Source: Anabaena sp. PCC 7108
GTDB taxonomy: Bacteria > Cyanobacteriota > Cyanobacteriia > Cyanobacteriales > Nostocaceae
NCBI RefSeq assembly: GCF_000332135.1
Contig: NZ_KB235896.1
Coordinates: 310,001 to 374,000 of the forward strand
Length of the DNA: 64,000 nt
Direction of reading: 5' to 3'
Shown here: piece after piece, positions 48,901-58,659 of the stretch
Layout: each line of letters opens with the position of its first letter
Position numbering within the stretch: position 1 is the first letter of the stretch
The notes under the pieces: generated by a model
Databases searched by the model: none
Told to the model about the DNA's origin: nothing
Seen by the model: only the letters and a program-made list of their open reading frames with translations
Program-made: the position numbers and the translations under genes

Positions 48901-49058
48901 ATCAGCATGGCTGGAATAGAAAAATAAGCGATCGCAATTAACGCATCACTAAGTATATATAAACCCACTAAAGGAGTTTGCCAGAGATAGCAATGCCCAT
49001 GTGGTATGTAGGCACGAGATAATACAATATTGTGAAAAAATTCCCATATTGCTGACAT
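45918..49058 (-). CDS. hybrid histidine kinase with ethylene-receptor-type sensor
   Basis: This 1046-residue protein starts with three membrane helices matching the ethylene-binding domain of ETR1/SynEtr1: [21 protein letters not shown] (Asp38, Tyr45) and [12 protein letters not shown], whose Cys78 and His82 correspond to the copper ligands. Then come a GAF domain (about 160-310), a coiled coil, a second GAF domain (about 355-530) with Cys481 in [11 protein letters not shown], a histidine kinase core (His578 in [23 protein letters not shown]) and a receiver (Asp877 in [14 protein letters not shown]), plus a C-terminal tail of about 110 residues. It should sense ethylene, and perhaps light through a GAF domain, and signal to the two downstream genes. 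Confidence 0.9.
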   Translation of the reverse strand: MSAIWEFFHNIVLSRAYIPHGHCYLWQTPLVGLYILSDALIAIAYFSIPAMLIYFVRKRSDMPFSNVFVLFGAFIILCGTGHLLDILTLWYPYYWISGIERAVTALISCYTALRLVELLPQFLGLRTPEQLEAINRELEKQIAERKSAEETLQTIVSGTASVTGDEFFPALVENLATALNVAYAIVFETVDNSLQKLRSINFWYVDHLAANFEYELINTPCKDVVHKNMPYAYPSDLQQKFPGNTFMEKMGAESYLGVPLVDINQNVIGNLCIVDVKPFLADDRNKAILKVFAARASAELQRKWAEEEKRTAYENLELRVKERTAELVKANHSLEVEVRERTIAESAMRVMAEKEQAINGVILQMRQTLNLESIFNVTTTELQQAIKCDRVLIYRFKPDWSGELVSESVTQSWNVLLPSRANDPKLTQIAVEGNNCVTTQLSSADVLHRDTYLQENKGGIYQQKNSYCCVTDIYTAGFDDCYLNFLKELQARAYIITPIFCGQKLWGLLAVYQNGHPRHWQEAEIGIVTQIGNQLGVAVQQAELFAQTQQQTEELKLAKEAADAANRAKSEFLANMSHELRTPLNAILGFTQLMQQDQSLTFDHQRYIEIINNSGEHLLALINDVLEMSKIEAGRITLYETEFNLYKLLESLKAMLELKAQSKALQLSFDVDESVPRYIKTDENKLRQVLINLLGNAIKFTEKGSVTLRIRNQNLSEGDTRLLTTQQSLFFAVEDTGLGIAPEEIGDLFQAFQQTRAGQKSKEGTGLGLRISQKFVQLMGGEITVRSQLGKGSCFRFHIQTSLASAMPSSQFFPVDHAVSIAPGHNYRILIAEDNSTNRLLLSKILIKLGFEVQEAENGQIAIALWQEWQPHLIFMDMQMPILDGYQATQQIRVLEQTLTNLQTPTKIIALTASAFTEQREESLSVGCDDFVSKPFRWEEIIETLSSHLQIQLDTSTPEKQTTDNLANKTDNFVLDRAALSVMPSEWIHQLHFYSAQGNDANSLQLITQIPSEHTELITAVTELISNYQFKELMILTQPTPDDLDR

Positions 49059-49324
49059 AGTTTAACCTTAGTTTCCTAAATCTATATAGTCATGAGAAAT
49101 TACATAATTGATATCTAATATAGGATATGTAATTTTTTTAATAGCCAGAATATTTAATTATCACTGATTTAAATTGTTACATTATCCGCAATGAAAAACC
49201 AGCACCGATGGAACTTTAAGCCAGTAATTTAATCATCTGAGCAGGAATGTTATTGTTCAGAAAAGAAAGATTGATAGAATCAGCTACTAAACGGATGTTC
49301 AACTAAATAAAATCTGTCGGTAAA

Positions 49325-50710
49325 GTGCGTGTGATTCCCTATGATGACTCTTCAGACTCAACCCAAAAACGCCGAAGAGGCGTTATCATCAGTTCTCAAG
49401 GTTGGCAAAGCTTACAAGCTGCTGAACACTTGTCCGCAGCGCGGGAAAATTCCGGTCATCCTTATACTTTAGAGCAGTTAAGCGATCTGCTTGCAGCAGC
49501 GCTTCGCTATCGCACCGGCATCAGCCCCAAAACCTTAACCAAAGTGCGACGACGACAAAGCCCCATAGATCAACCTACTCTAGCTTCCTATTTTGAAGCC
49601 TTTGGATTATCTTTAGGAGAAGATGATTACCTCAAACAAGAAGCAGATCATAATCTAGGAATGGCTGTTCTCAATAGCTTGCTGCAAGCACCTTTGAAAG
49701 GACAACTTCCCCTAGATTCGCCATTTTACATCTATCGTCCACCAGCAGAAAAACTCTTTATTCGGGAAATATTTAAACCAGGCGCATTAATTCGCATTCG
49801 CGCACCCCGACAATTTGGAAAAACATCTCTCATTGCTCAAGGGTTAACTCAAGCTAAAGAACATGGCTGTCGTTCAGCCGTTGTCAGCCTACAACTGGCA
49901 GATAGTCAAGTTTTGGGCAATTTAAGCCATTTTCTCCAATGGTTGTGTTTAATGGTCAGTCGTAGTTTAGGCATACCCAACCGCTTAGAAGAATTATGGA
50001 ATCCATTATTTGGCAGCAACTATAGTTGCACTGACTATTTTGAAACATATTTGTTAACCGCAGCAGAAAGTCCACTACTTTTAGTGTTAGATGAAGTTAA
50101 CGTTTTGTTTAACCACCCAGATATAGCTGCCGACTTTTTTGGAATGCTCCGAGCTTGGTATGAACAAGCCCGACACAATACAGGCAACAGCGAATCATGG
50201 CAAAGATTACGGTTGGTAATTGTGTATTCAACAGAGGTTTTTTTACCATTAAATTTGCATCAATCACCCTTTAATGTCGGATTACTAATTGAATTACCAG
50301 CTTTTACTCCACAGCAAGTTCAAGAATTAGCTATTCGCTATGCTGCTCCCACTCCAGAAATCTCTGGAATAGAATTAAATAAACTTCTGGGTGGTAATCC
50401 CTATCTAACTCAGTTAGCTCTATTTCACTTCAGTCAAAGAAACCGAAATATAGAACAATTAATAACAGATTTAACTACCCCTGATAGTATTTTTAATAGT
50501 CACTTACGACAACAGTTAGGATATTTGGAACAAAATCCACACCTCAAAGAAGCCATGCGACAAATAATTACGTCTCCTCAGGGTATTGAACTACATCCAA
50601 CTCAATCATTTAAACTGCAAGGTGTGGGCTTAATTCGCTTTCATAATCAATTGGCAGTTCCTAGTTGTGATTTATATCAAAAATATTTTTCTCAGGTTCT
50701 GAATTGTTGA
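49325..50710 (+). CDS. AAA-like ATPase with N-terminal helical domain
   Basis: This 461-residue protein begins at a GTG. Its N-terminal 110 residues are helical with HTH-like character (YTLEQLSDLLAAALRYRTGI; SYFEAFGLSLGEDDYL). The C-terminal part is an AAA-like ATPase (AAA_35 type): IYRPPAEKLFIREIFKPGAL, Walker A RAPRQFGKTSLI, Walker B LLLVLDEVNVLF and GLLIELPAFTPQQVQELA. Similar domains occur in cyanobacterial WD40-coupled ATPases such as the one at 53570 and in predicted conflict or signalling systems. No partner is obvious. It diverges from the kinase operon across 266 bp in which I see nothing definite. Confidence 0.75.
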   Translation: MRVIPYDDSSDSTQKRRRGVIISSQGWQSLQAAEHLSAARENSGHPYTLEQLSDLLAAALRYRTGISPKTLTKVRRRQSPIDQPTLASYFEAFGLSLGEDDYLKQEADHNLGMAVLNSLLQAPLKGQLPLDSPFYIYRPPAEKLFIREIFKPGALIRIRAPRQFGKTSLIAQGLTQAKEHGCRSAVVSLQLADSQVLGNLSHFLQWLCLMVSRSLGIPNRLEELWNPLFGSNYSCTDYFETYLLTAAESPLLLVLDEVNVLFNHPDIAADFFGMLRAWYEQARHNTGNSESWQRLRLVIVYSTEVFLPLNLHQSPFNVGLLIELPAFTPQQVQELAIRYAAPTPEISGIELNKLLGGNPYLTQLALFHFSQRNRNIEQLITDLTTPDSIFNSHLRQQLGYLEQNPHLKEAMRQIITSPQGIELHPTQSFKLQGVGLIRFHNQLAVPSCDLYQKYFSQVLNC

Positions 50711-51036
50711 TCATGTTAATATGGGGAACAGGAAACAGGGAACAAAAGCAATTATTTTAACTTTTGAATGAAAGAAATAACTTGTTCCTAGTCTCCAACT
50801 CTACTGTCACTTTGAATAAGAGAAACAAAAACAACAAAGCCCATGTTACAAGCTTTACCAGAAACCAAAACAATAACTTTTGACGAATTTCTGGAATGGA
50901 AACCAGAAGTCGGCAACTATGAACTACATGAAGGGGTAATTGTTGAAATGCAGCCATTAGGAGATCATGAGGAAATTAACGGGTTTGCCGCCGGTGAAAT
51001 AACCGTAGAATACAAACGATTAAAACTTCCTTATAT

Positions 51037-53067
51037 CCCACATTCCGCACTTCAAAAAGTAGCATAATTTAACTACATTGACGGTCAATTAAAACTTATG
51101 GTTTGAACAATTACGTATCAATGTAAAATAAAATTATGAACACACAAAGTTGAGCTTTAGAAGGTGTTTAAAAGCTATTTCAACAATAATATTTAATTTA
51201 AGGTGTGCAATCAGTTATCAAAAAGATAACCAATGAAATCGTAAAACCAGAGAAAAAACTAAGATAATAAATAATATTTTTGACAAGCAGTAGGTAGGAA
51301 TTGCAAGATATGATGATGCGACTCTGTTAAGTTAAGAATTCGTTGAAATCCTTGTATCATCAAAAGATGAATCCCTTGAAAACATTGAAATATCCATCTT
51401 AATGTGGGAGATTCTGTGGGTTTATTCAGTTGATTTTTCACTGTGGCTTTTTGTGCCTTCAATGACATTCTTAATTGTTTTTGTCCTAAATTATAAACCA
51501 AAAGACATAATGCCATTAACATCATCATTGTCTCTACTCTTTCAGGATTTTTGACAAACAGACTATCCGCGAAAAATAACGGGTCTTTGATAAATCTAAA
51601 TCCTCTTTCTGTAGATTGTTGTTCTTTATATATTTTGAGGATTTCTTCTGACTCTAACTCAATAGTATCCAGAATATTGGTGGCTAAAATAAATCTGCCA
51701 CACGAGTTTTGTTGTTGTGTAATTAACTCCTGATTTTCTCTTAATTTACATTTCACTCTATAAACTGTTGTTTTCCCTTTATTGGTTTCAGTAATTTCCC
51801 GCTCGCATATTTGATGATATTTTAATTTGGTTGTTATTTCTTTGATTTTCAATTCGGCTAAAGATTTATCAGCAAATTCTTCCTGTTCTAATTTATCTAC
51901 TAGTTTGTTAGCTTTTAATAACTCTTCTTGGATTTTTTTGTCTAGTTTATTTAAGTCTGCTTTTTTTCTCTCTACACTTTCTACTAATAACCATCTTTGC
52001 TCTATTCCTCCATAAGATACTTTCTCTTCCAGATAACTATAACCCTGTATTTTACAGGCTTTCATGTCATTATTGATGGAGGCTTTCACTAAATTTCTTG
52101 CTTTTTTAATGGATAATGGTACTCGACTTATCCATTTCATGTTTGACATTAATGTTAAATTACTTTCGCTATATAATGCACTGTCCGCCACCATGATACT
52201 TTCAAAATCTATTTGTTTAGAATATTCTACTAAGATGTGAGCGAATACTGCTTTATCTGATTCGTTTCCTGATGCTCCTCTAAAAAATAATGGTATATCC
52301 CCATCACTACTTACTATTAAATCTAATATACATTGTTTTAAGTCTGGACGATGGTCACGCGAATATCCTTGTGTGATTATAATTGGATGTTCTCTATTTA
52401 TTCCTAGTTCTTTCTCTAGATTATTTAGGCAATTCTTATATTCCCCGTGTAAATGTAATGAGCTTGAGTCTAAATGGGAATATTTTGTGTCTATTCCATA
52501 TTTCTTTACTACTTCTAAGGCAATGATTAAGAATAGTTTAGTTAATCCATATTTATAGAGTTTATCCATGACTCTACCTATTTTATCGTCGTTTAAATCT
52601 TCTGCTTTTATCCCATCTCCTATTAGATGTTCTACAGCTTTATCTTTAAAGAAATCTGGAAATAAATATAGTGGTCTTGATACAAAGCCTAGTCCGTTGA
52701 GAATAATTGCTTTGACTACTTCTCCTGTATTTACTTTTTCTCTGATATCTATTGAAAATATCTCGTTGATTTTTTCTACTATTCCTATTTCATCTATTAT
52801 TCCTGCGATTATTCCTAAGTGATCTATGTTTTTACTCTCAATTTCTTCTTTTTGGTAATTCATATTATGAAGGCATTTTTTGGTAATTCAGTTTCATTCT
52901 CTCATTTTTTCCTGAATTTATTCTCAATGCCCTATGAATTTCTCTTTAGTAGTCCAATGGCAATTAAAGTCTATATTTTTACTTTCTTAGTTGCGTATTT
53001 GTATTTAAGCCTCTATGCTGCTTATGATACTTGTATTTGTACTACAAATTGAAGTGCGGAATGTGGG
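51037..53067 (-). mobile_element. IS1634-like insertion sequence, 2031 bp
   Basis: The left end reads CCCACATTCCGCACTTCAA and the right end is its exact reverse complement over those 19 bases. The element is flanked by the 6-bp direct repeat TTATAT (51031-51036 and 53068-53073). It carries one transposase gene on the minus strand. The empty site can be reconstructed from the interrupted Uma2 gene, which proves the boundaries. The complete ends and intact transposase suggest a recent, possibly active insertion. Confidence 0.92.
51259..52863 (-). CDS. IS1634-family transposase (DDE type)
   Basis: This 534-residue transposase has an N-terminal DUF4277-like region (IESKNIDHLGIIAGIIDEIG; LNGLGFVSRPLYLFPDFF). 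The DDE catalytic core has Asp in YSHLDSSSLHLHG, Asp in MVADSALYSE and Glu in QQSTERGFRF, followed by KDPLFFADSLFVKNPERVET. It is full length with no internal stops. It is the only gene of the IS at 51037-53067 and the best candidate driver of the MITE at 974-1162, which has similar ends and the same duplication length. Confidence 0.92.
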   Translation of the reverse strand: MNYQKEEIESKNIDHLGIIAGIIDEIGIVEKINEIFSIDIREKVNTGEVVKAIILNGLGFVSRPLYLFPDFFKDKAVEHLIGDGIKAEDLNDDKIGRVMDKLYKYGLTKLFLIIALEVVKKYGIDTKYSHLDSSSLHLHGEYKNCLNNLEKELGINREHPIIITQGYSRDHRPDLKQCILDLIVSSDGDIPLFFRGASGNESDKAVFAHILVEYSKQIDFESIMVADSALYSESNLTLMSNMKWISRVPLSIKKARNLVKASINNDMKACKIQGYSYLEEKVSYGGIEQRWLLVESVERKKADLNKLDKKIQEELLKANKLVDKLEQEEFADKSLAELKIKEITTKLKYHQICEREITETNKGKTTVYRVKCKLRENQELITQQQNSCGRFILATNILDTIELESEEILKIYKEQQSTERGFRFIKDPLFFADSLFVKNPERVETMMMLMALCLLVYNLGQKQLRMSLKAQKATVKNQLNKPTESPTLRWIFQCFQGIHLLMIQGFQRILNLTESHHHILQFLPTACQKYYLLS

Positions 53068-53236
53068 TTATATTATTCCCAAGCAAGCATTAATTAAGAT
53101 TGATGATAGAGATTCTGCTTATTCACCTGATGTGGTAGTGATCAATCAAAAAAATCTTTCCGCTGAACCACTTTGGAAAAAATCATCAACTGTTACTCAA
53201 GCCGAATCTGTTCCTTTAGTCATTGAAGTTGTGAGT

Positions 53237-53293
53237 CAGTGCGTTGCGCGGGTTTCCCGCGTTGAAGCAACTGACGAACCCGTAAGGGTTAGC
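53237..53293. repeat. 57-bp palindromic repeat inserted in frame in the Uma2 gene
   Basis: The normal family sequence VVS-TNWRDDYGHK is interrupted by 19 extra residues (QCVARVSRVEATDEPVRVS). The DNA folds: GTTGCGCGGG followed by CCCGCGTTGAAGCAAC. Its length is a multiple of three, so the frame is kept, as with the NRPS insertion and unlike that in tnpB. Confidence 0.75.
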
Positions 53294-53569
53294 ACTAACT
53301 GGAGAGATGATTATGGACATAAACTTGTTGACTATGAAACTTTTGGCATTCCTGAATATTGGATTATTGATTATTTAGGTTTAGGTGGTAGACGATATAT
53401 TGGTAATCCAAAACAACCAACTATTTCTATTTACTATTTAGTAGAAGGTGAATATCAAGTTAATCAATTTCGAGGTCATGAGCCGATTATTTCACCCACA
53501 TTTCCTGAATTGAATTTAACTGCTGACCAGATTTTTAAAGCTGGAAGAATAGAATAAATAGAATATAAT

Positions 53570-56499
53570 ATGCTTACCTATTCTAGCCCTAATTCATCTT
53601 ATCAAGTAGGTGGAAGTTTGCCTTTCAATGCTTCTACTTATGTTTGTAGGGAAGCAGATGATTTACTATTTCAAGGATTGTTGGCTAGTGAGTTTTGTTA
53701 TGTGTTTAATGCTCGACAAATGGGTAAATCTAGCTTGCGAGTTCAGATAACTCACCGATTACAAGCTGAGGGAATTCAATGTGGTGTAATTGATATTACG
53801 TCCATTGGCACAAGAGAGGTAACACCAGAACAGTGGTATGCTTCAATGCTTGGACTTTTGGTGAAAACATTTAAGTTAAATATTAGTTTACTGAATTGGT
53901 GGCAACAACGTTCTCATCTTTCTTTTGTGAATCGAGTTAGTGATTTTTTTGATTCTATTCTCTTACCACAAGTTTCTACACCTATTGTTATTTTTATTGA
54001 TGAAATTGATAGTGTTCTGAGTCTGAAATTTTCCACCGATGATTTTTTTGCGCTGATTCGTGCTTGCTATAATCGACGAGCCGAACAACCGGAATATCAA
54101 CGGCTGACGTTTGCTTTATTTGGTGTCGCCACTCCCGCAGATTTGATTTCTGATGCTACTCGTACTCCCTTCAATGTCGGAAAAGCTATTGAATTACGCG
54201 GCTTTCAATTTAAGGAAGCGACTCCCCTATTAACAGGATTGATAGGAGTTGTTTCTGATTCCCAATCTACCCTAAAAAGAATTCTTGATTGGACAGGAGG
54301 ACAACCATTTTTAACACAAAAATTGTGTAATCTTGTTAGTAATAAAATTGATGTTGATCACCTTGTCGAAACTTACATACTCGAAAATTGGGAAAGCCAA
54401 GATGAACCAGAGCATTTAAAGACTATACGCGATCGCTTGCTTTATAGTGAACAACGCATTTGGAGATTGCTGGGAATATATCAACAAATTCTGTTGCGAA
54501 GTCCCTGTGATACCCAACCTGCTGGCATTTTCGCCGATGATAGTCCAGAACAAACAGAATTAATATTAACAGGATTGGTAGAAAAACGGGGAGGGATTCT
54601 CCAAGTCAAAAATCCTATTTATCAACATATTTTTAACTTAGATTGGGTTGGTAAACAACTAGCTAATTTACGTCCTTATTCTCAAGCTATCAATACTTGG
54701 ACAGCATCAGGATACATAGATGAATCTTGGTTATTACGGGGAAAAGCTTTGCGGGAAGTGTTGACTTGGACACAGGGTAAAAGTTTAAGTGATTTAGACT
54801 ATCGCTTTCTGGCTGCTAGTCAAGAACTAGAACGTCAAGAAGTCCAGAAAACCTTAGAAGCAGAACGATTACAGGAAGTAGAAGCCAGACTTGAATTAGA
54901 ACAACGGCGTTCTGTAGAACAACGGCGGAATCTCAGAGTACAAAGAGTCCTGTTAGGAATTGTCAGCCTAGTGATGGTGATAGCGATCGCACTGGGACTG
55001 GTAGCATATCAACAATATCAGCAAACCGCAATTAGTGAAGTGCGTGCGATCGCTCTTTCCTCAGAAGCTCTATTTGCCTCTAATAAAGGCTTTGATGCCC
55101 TCCTCCAAGCAATTAAAGGCAAACAGCGTCTCCAGCATCTCAAAAATGCAGATACCCAACTTCAAGCACAAGTAGATTCTGCCCTGCAAAGAGTAGTATT
55201 GAGTATTCAAGAGCATAACCGTCTAAATGGACACACAGCAGCAGTTTTAGCCGTTCACATTAGCCCCGACGGCCAGCAAATTGCCACAGCCAGTGTAGAT
55301 AAAACCATCAAACTGTGGAAACCAGATGGTACATTCCTCAAAACCTTAACAGGACATCAATCAATAGTGCGAGCCGTTAAATTTAGCCCAGATGGCCAAA
55401 TTATCGCCTCTGGTGGCGATGACACCACCATCAAACTGTGGAAATCAGACGGCACATTCCTCAAAACCATCCCCACTAAAACAGCCGGAATTTGGAATCT
55501 GGCCTTTAGTCCCGATAGTTCCACCATCATCTCTGCGGGAATTGGCACTTTGCAAATCTGGAGTCGAGAAGGTTAATTATTACACAAAATTCAGTCAGAA
55601 ACCACAGGAATTAGAGATATTACCTTTAGTCCAGATGGTCAAACCATAGCCGCAGCTTGTGCCGATAACCGCATTAAACTCTGGAATCGCAACGGTACAT
55701 TAAAAATGATTTTAGCAGGACATAATGCCCCCGTCCAGGCAGTGGCCTATAGTCCCGATGGTAATCTGCTGATTTCCGGCGGTGCTGATGCCAATATCAA
55801 ACTCTGGAATCGAGAAGGTAAAATGTTGCAGACCATATCTAGTGGTCATGACGCTACCATTTAGCGGTTAGCCTTCAGCCCTAATGGTAAAACCTTTGCG
55901 ACCGCTAGTTGGGATAAAACGATTAAACTCTGGAATCGAGATGGTAGCTTAATCACCACCCTCAGAGGACATAACGCCGCAATATGGGGCATGGCTTTTA
56001 GTCCTGATGGCAGTTATATTGCCTCAGCAGGGGCAGAAAACATAACTCGTCTCTGGAAAACCCAAAATATCTTTCAACACACTCTCTACACTTCCATAGG
56101 CACAGTTCGTAAAGTCGCCTTTAATCCTGCGGGGACAATTGTGACTGTGACGGGAACAGACAAAACCATCAAACTCTTTAATACCAACGGCATTAAGTTA
56201 CGCACCATTAAAACCCGTACCACTGATGTCTCTGATGTTGTTTGGAATCCTACTGGCAACTTGCTGGCATCTACTGGAGAAGACAAAATTATTCGGCTTT
56301 GGCAACCAGACGGTACTCTAGTTAATAGTTTGGCAGGTCATACTAATGCTACGGTTGAGAAGAGTGATTCTTTGCTTTGTGAAGAAATTTTATGATTTTT
56401 TTCTCACGCTCCAGACACTCCAGACGCAGAGAGGATATCACTTAGTGCCAGATTGCTAGTGGTAGTAAAGACAAAACAATCCAACTGTGGCATAGCTGA
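53570..56499 (+). pseudogene. AAA-like ATPase/WD40 fusion, broken by two in-frame stops
   Basis: The intact first part (53570-55576, 668 residues) has an AAA-like domain (Walker A NARQMGKSSLRVQ; Walker B IVIFIDEIDSVL), a coiled coil, a transmembrane helix near 460-481 (LLGIVSLVMVIAIALGLVAY) and WD40 blades (SPDGQQIATASVDKTIKLW). The same frame then meets TAA at 55574 and TAG at 55862 but continues as clean WD40 repeats (FSPDGQTIAAACADNRIKLW and more) to about 56366. The final blade, IASGSKDKTIQLWHS, ends at the TGA at 56497 and is reached only after about 90 bp of unrelated sequence. The TAG replaces the Trp expected in TIWRLAFSP. The protein is probably made only in shortened form. Confidence 0.85.
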
Positions 56500-56578
56500 C
56501 TTGGGACTGGTGATTGGTGGTAATTTGACTTAATTACCCATTACCAATCACCAATTACCCATTACCAACTTAAAATAA

Positions 56579-56878
56579 TCAGGCGCTACCAGTGAAGGCA
56601 ACTTCTGGAAATTTCAACTGCGCTTCTGCCATTGGACGGTTTCTGCCTTCCTCTTGCCAGTAGTTAATCACTTCTGTGGCTTTGTTTAGCAACTCGACGC
56701 GATCAACATCTGTAATCCAGTGTTTGGATTCTAACTCTTTTTTTAGCTCTTCCCAGGCATCATTTCTGGGCCAGAAAAAGTATTTGGTTAAGGGACTGGT
56801 TCCTTTACCAACAACCTGATCGACTGCTAGGGCGACGTTTTCGTCTAACCAGAGAATTTTTAAAATGAACTTGGTCAA
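56579..56878 (-). CDS. ycf65: probable 30S ribosomal protein PSRP-3 (Ycf65)
   Basis: This 99-residue protein matches the PSRP-3/Ycf65 family of cyanobacteria and plastids: [61 protein letters not shown]. It is a component of the 30S subunit specific to cyanobacteria and plastids. It is transcribed away from the CRISPR array. The 56500-56578 gap holds TTACCCATTACCAA-type repeats only. Confidence 0.9.
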   Translation of the reverse strand: MTKFILKILWLDENVALAVDQVVGKGTSPLTKYFFWPRNDAWEELKKELESKHWITDVDRVELLNKATEVINYWQEEGRNRPMAEAQLKFPEVAFTGSA

Positions 56879-57269
56879 TTACACCTCCCGGAAAAATCCG
56901 GCTATGACATTACTAACGTTAGGGATGCTGGCGGCGGTCTACGCCGACGCTTATTTTAACGCAAACTCTGACCAATTGACTACTGAGAATTGTTGATGGA
57001 TGATGGTTGAGGGGTGATTTTTGCCTAGATTTTTTTCCCGGATAGCGCGGGGGGGTGGGTGTTGAAAAACCTGTGACTCCAAAAAAGCCGGAAATCATTT
57101 TGTAGCAAGACTTTCCAGCTTTTTTGAGCTTGAATCACCCGCGCACCTTATCCAGACTGGGTTTCAGCCATTTTTAATCTTGACACGATCCTGGAAATCG
57201 ACTATGATTAGACCACCCGCGCAATCGAACCTTGAAAACCAAATACAGTCAGCCTTTCCGGCTCCTGCT
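56879..57269 (+). promoter_or_regulatory. presumed CRISPR leader region
   Basis: No gene is seen in this 391-bp stretch before the first CRISPR repeat. It has a long hairpin at 57081-57125 (AAAAAAGC and GGAAA pairing with TTTCC and GCTTTTTT) and ACCCGCGCA twice (near 57137 and 57213). The degenerate repeat at the far end of the array and the GAAAC end of the repeats both put the leader on this side. The PSRP-3 promoter must also lie here, on the minus strand. Confidence 0.5.
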
Positions 57270-57744
57270 ATTGCAATTTCACATAATCCCTATTAGGGAT
57301 TGAAACATGAACAGATGATCATTCAAGATGCTCACTATCTACATTGCAATTTCACATAATCCCTATTAGGGATTGAAACACCAAATCAGCGAATACGTCA
57401 CACCGGAAACTTATTGCAATTTCACATAATCCCTATTAGGGATTGAAACTAGATCCAAATATCCCCAAGGACGCATAGATGTTTCTGTAATTGCAATTTC
57501 ACATAATCCCTATTAGGGATTGAAACAGCTATCTCTTTTAGACTAATATTACTTTCTTTATCATTGCAATTTCACATAATCCCTATTAGGGATTGAAACA
57601 TTTCAAATGTAATATCTTGAAGGTGGTTTACTCTAATTGCAATTTCACATAATCCCTATTAGGGATTGAAACAGCTGAAGTAGGCACAACTGTGTTACCA
57701 GTACCAGATTGCAATTTCACATAATCCCTAATAGGGATTGAAGC
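57270..57744 (+). CRISPR. CRISPR array, 7 repeats and 6 spacers
   Basis: The 37-bp repeats begin ATTGCAATTTCACATAATCC and end AGGGATTGAAAC, with an internal AATCCC/GGGATT palindrome. Starts are at 57270, 57343, 57413, 57490, 57563, 57636 and 57708. Spacers are 36, 33, 40, 36, 36 and 35 bp. Repeats 1-6 are identical; repeat 7 has two changes (CTAATAGGG and GAAGC), marking the old, distal end. The ATTGAAAC end is the usual crRNA 5' handle, so transcription is on the plus strand. There are no cas genes in the window. The repeat style fits cyanobacterial type III or I-D systems, but subtype cannot be settled here. Confidence 0.97.
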
Positions 57745-57841
57745 TATAGCAAAATGACAAATTCAGGAATTTCTACATTAGGGATGAAAGCACAGTCCCA
57801 ATCCTGGAATATGATAAAGATTCCAGTTTCCAGTTGCTTTC

Positions 57842-58633
57842 ATGACCAAACAAACAAACACAATCGTCGTTTTTGATATAGATGGAGTAATCCGCGATGT
57901 CGGTGGCTCATATCGCCGCGCTTTAGCAGATACTGTAGAGCATTTTACCGACGGGGCTTATCGTCCCACACCTGTAGATATTGACAATTTGAAATCAGAA
58001 GGGATTTGGAATAACGATTGGGAAGCCTCCCAAGAATTCATTTACCGTTATTTAGAAACCCAAGGACAAAAGCGCGAACAACTACAATTAGATTATGAAA
58101 TTATCGTTACCTATTTTCAAACTCGTTACCGAGGCACAGATTCCGAAAATTGGAATGGCTATATTTGTAATGAACCATTGTTATTACAACCTAGCTATTT
58201 AGAACAATTGACACAAGCAGGAATTAGTTGGGGATTTTTCAGTGGTGCTACTCGCGGTTCTGCTACCTATGTCTTAGAAAAACGTTTAGGTTTACAATCT
58301 CCTGTTTTGATAGCTATGGAAGACGCACCCGGTAAACCTGACCCCACAGGACTTTTTGACACTATTAGCTTACTAGAAAATGGCTGTGATCAAAGAAGAC
58401 AAACTGTCATATATGTGGGCGATACAGTAGCAGATATGTACACTGTGGAAAAAGCCAGAGTTTTAGATAATTCTCGTACTTGGATAGGTGTAGGAGTTTT
58501 ACCACCCCATGTTCAGGAAACAGTAGCGCATCGAGATGCTTATACTCAGACGTTAATAAAAGCAGGTGCAAAGGTTGTATATAGTAATGTGCAGGAATTA
58601 ACACCTGTGAAGATTCCCAAATTAGAAGTGTAA
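57842..58633 (+). CDS. HAD-superfamily phosphatase (TIGR01548-like)
   Basis: This 263-residue protein has HAD motif I VVFDIDGVIRDVGGSYRRAL, motif II FFSGATRGSATYVL, a Lys in EDAPGKPDPTGL and motif IV VIYVGDTVADMYTVE. The layout matches the TIGR01548 family of cyanobacterial and archaeal HAD hydrolases with unknown substrate. It starts 97 bp after the CRISPR array and is followed after 26 bp by the P450 gene, with which it may be co-transcribed. Confidence 0.85.
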   Translation: MTKQTNTIVVFDIDGVIRDVGGSYRRALADTVEHFTDGAYRPTPVDIDNLKSEGIWNNDWEASQEFIYRYLETQGQKREQLQLDYEIIVTYFQTRYRGTDSENWNGYICNEPLLLQPSYLEQLTQAGISWGFFSGATRGSATYVLEKRLGLQSPVLIAMEDAPGKPDPTGLFDTISLLENGCDQRRQTVIYVGDTVADMYTVEKARVLDNSRTWIGVGVLPPHVQETVAHRDAYTQTLIKAGAKVVYSNVQELTPVKIPKLEV

Positions 58634-58659
58634 ACTCAAAGAACAGGAAATTTATCAAA

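Larger units (their letters stand above)
50843..53557 (+). pseudogene. Uma2-family (DUF820) endonuclease-like gene, split by an IS
   Basis: The 5' part (50843-51036) encodes TFDEFLEWKPEVGNYELHEG, an MQPLGDHEEING stretch and RLKLPY; the 3' part (53074-53557) continues IPKQALIKIDDRDSAYSPDV with GIPEYWIIDYLGLGGRRYIG. Removing 51037-53067 and one copy of the 6-bp duplication TTATAT rejoins them in frame as RLKLPYIIPKQALIK, a normal Uma2 sequence of the PD-(D/E)XK type. The 3' part also contains a 57-bp in-frame repeat (53237-53293). The gene is thus inactivated by the IS, and was already lengthened by the repeat unless the order was the reverse. Uma2 proteins are common in cyanobacteria and of unclear function. 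Confidence 0.85.

Noticed and set aside
51037-51067. Apparent C-terminus of the 74-residue Uma2 frame
   Set aside because: The last residues (HSALQKVA) are encoded by the IS end and do not reflect a genuine short protein.
52819-53052. Plus-strand ORF at the right end of the IS
   Set aside because: It lies in the 5' non-coding end of the insertion sequence, opposite the transposase; AT-rich and hydrophobic by composition only.
53015-53073. Apparent start of the downstream Uma2 ORF
   Set aside because: These codons are inside the IS terminus and the duplicated target; they are not part of the original gene, which resumes at 53074.
57758-57792. Eighth CRISPR repeat ending ATTAGGGATGAAAGC
   Set aside because: Only the last part resembles the repeat and the gap to repeat 7 is too short for a spacer; it may be a scrap of an old repeat, but I do not count it.
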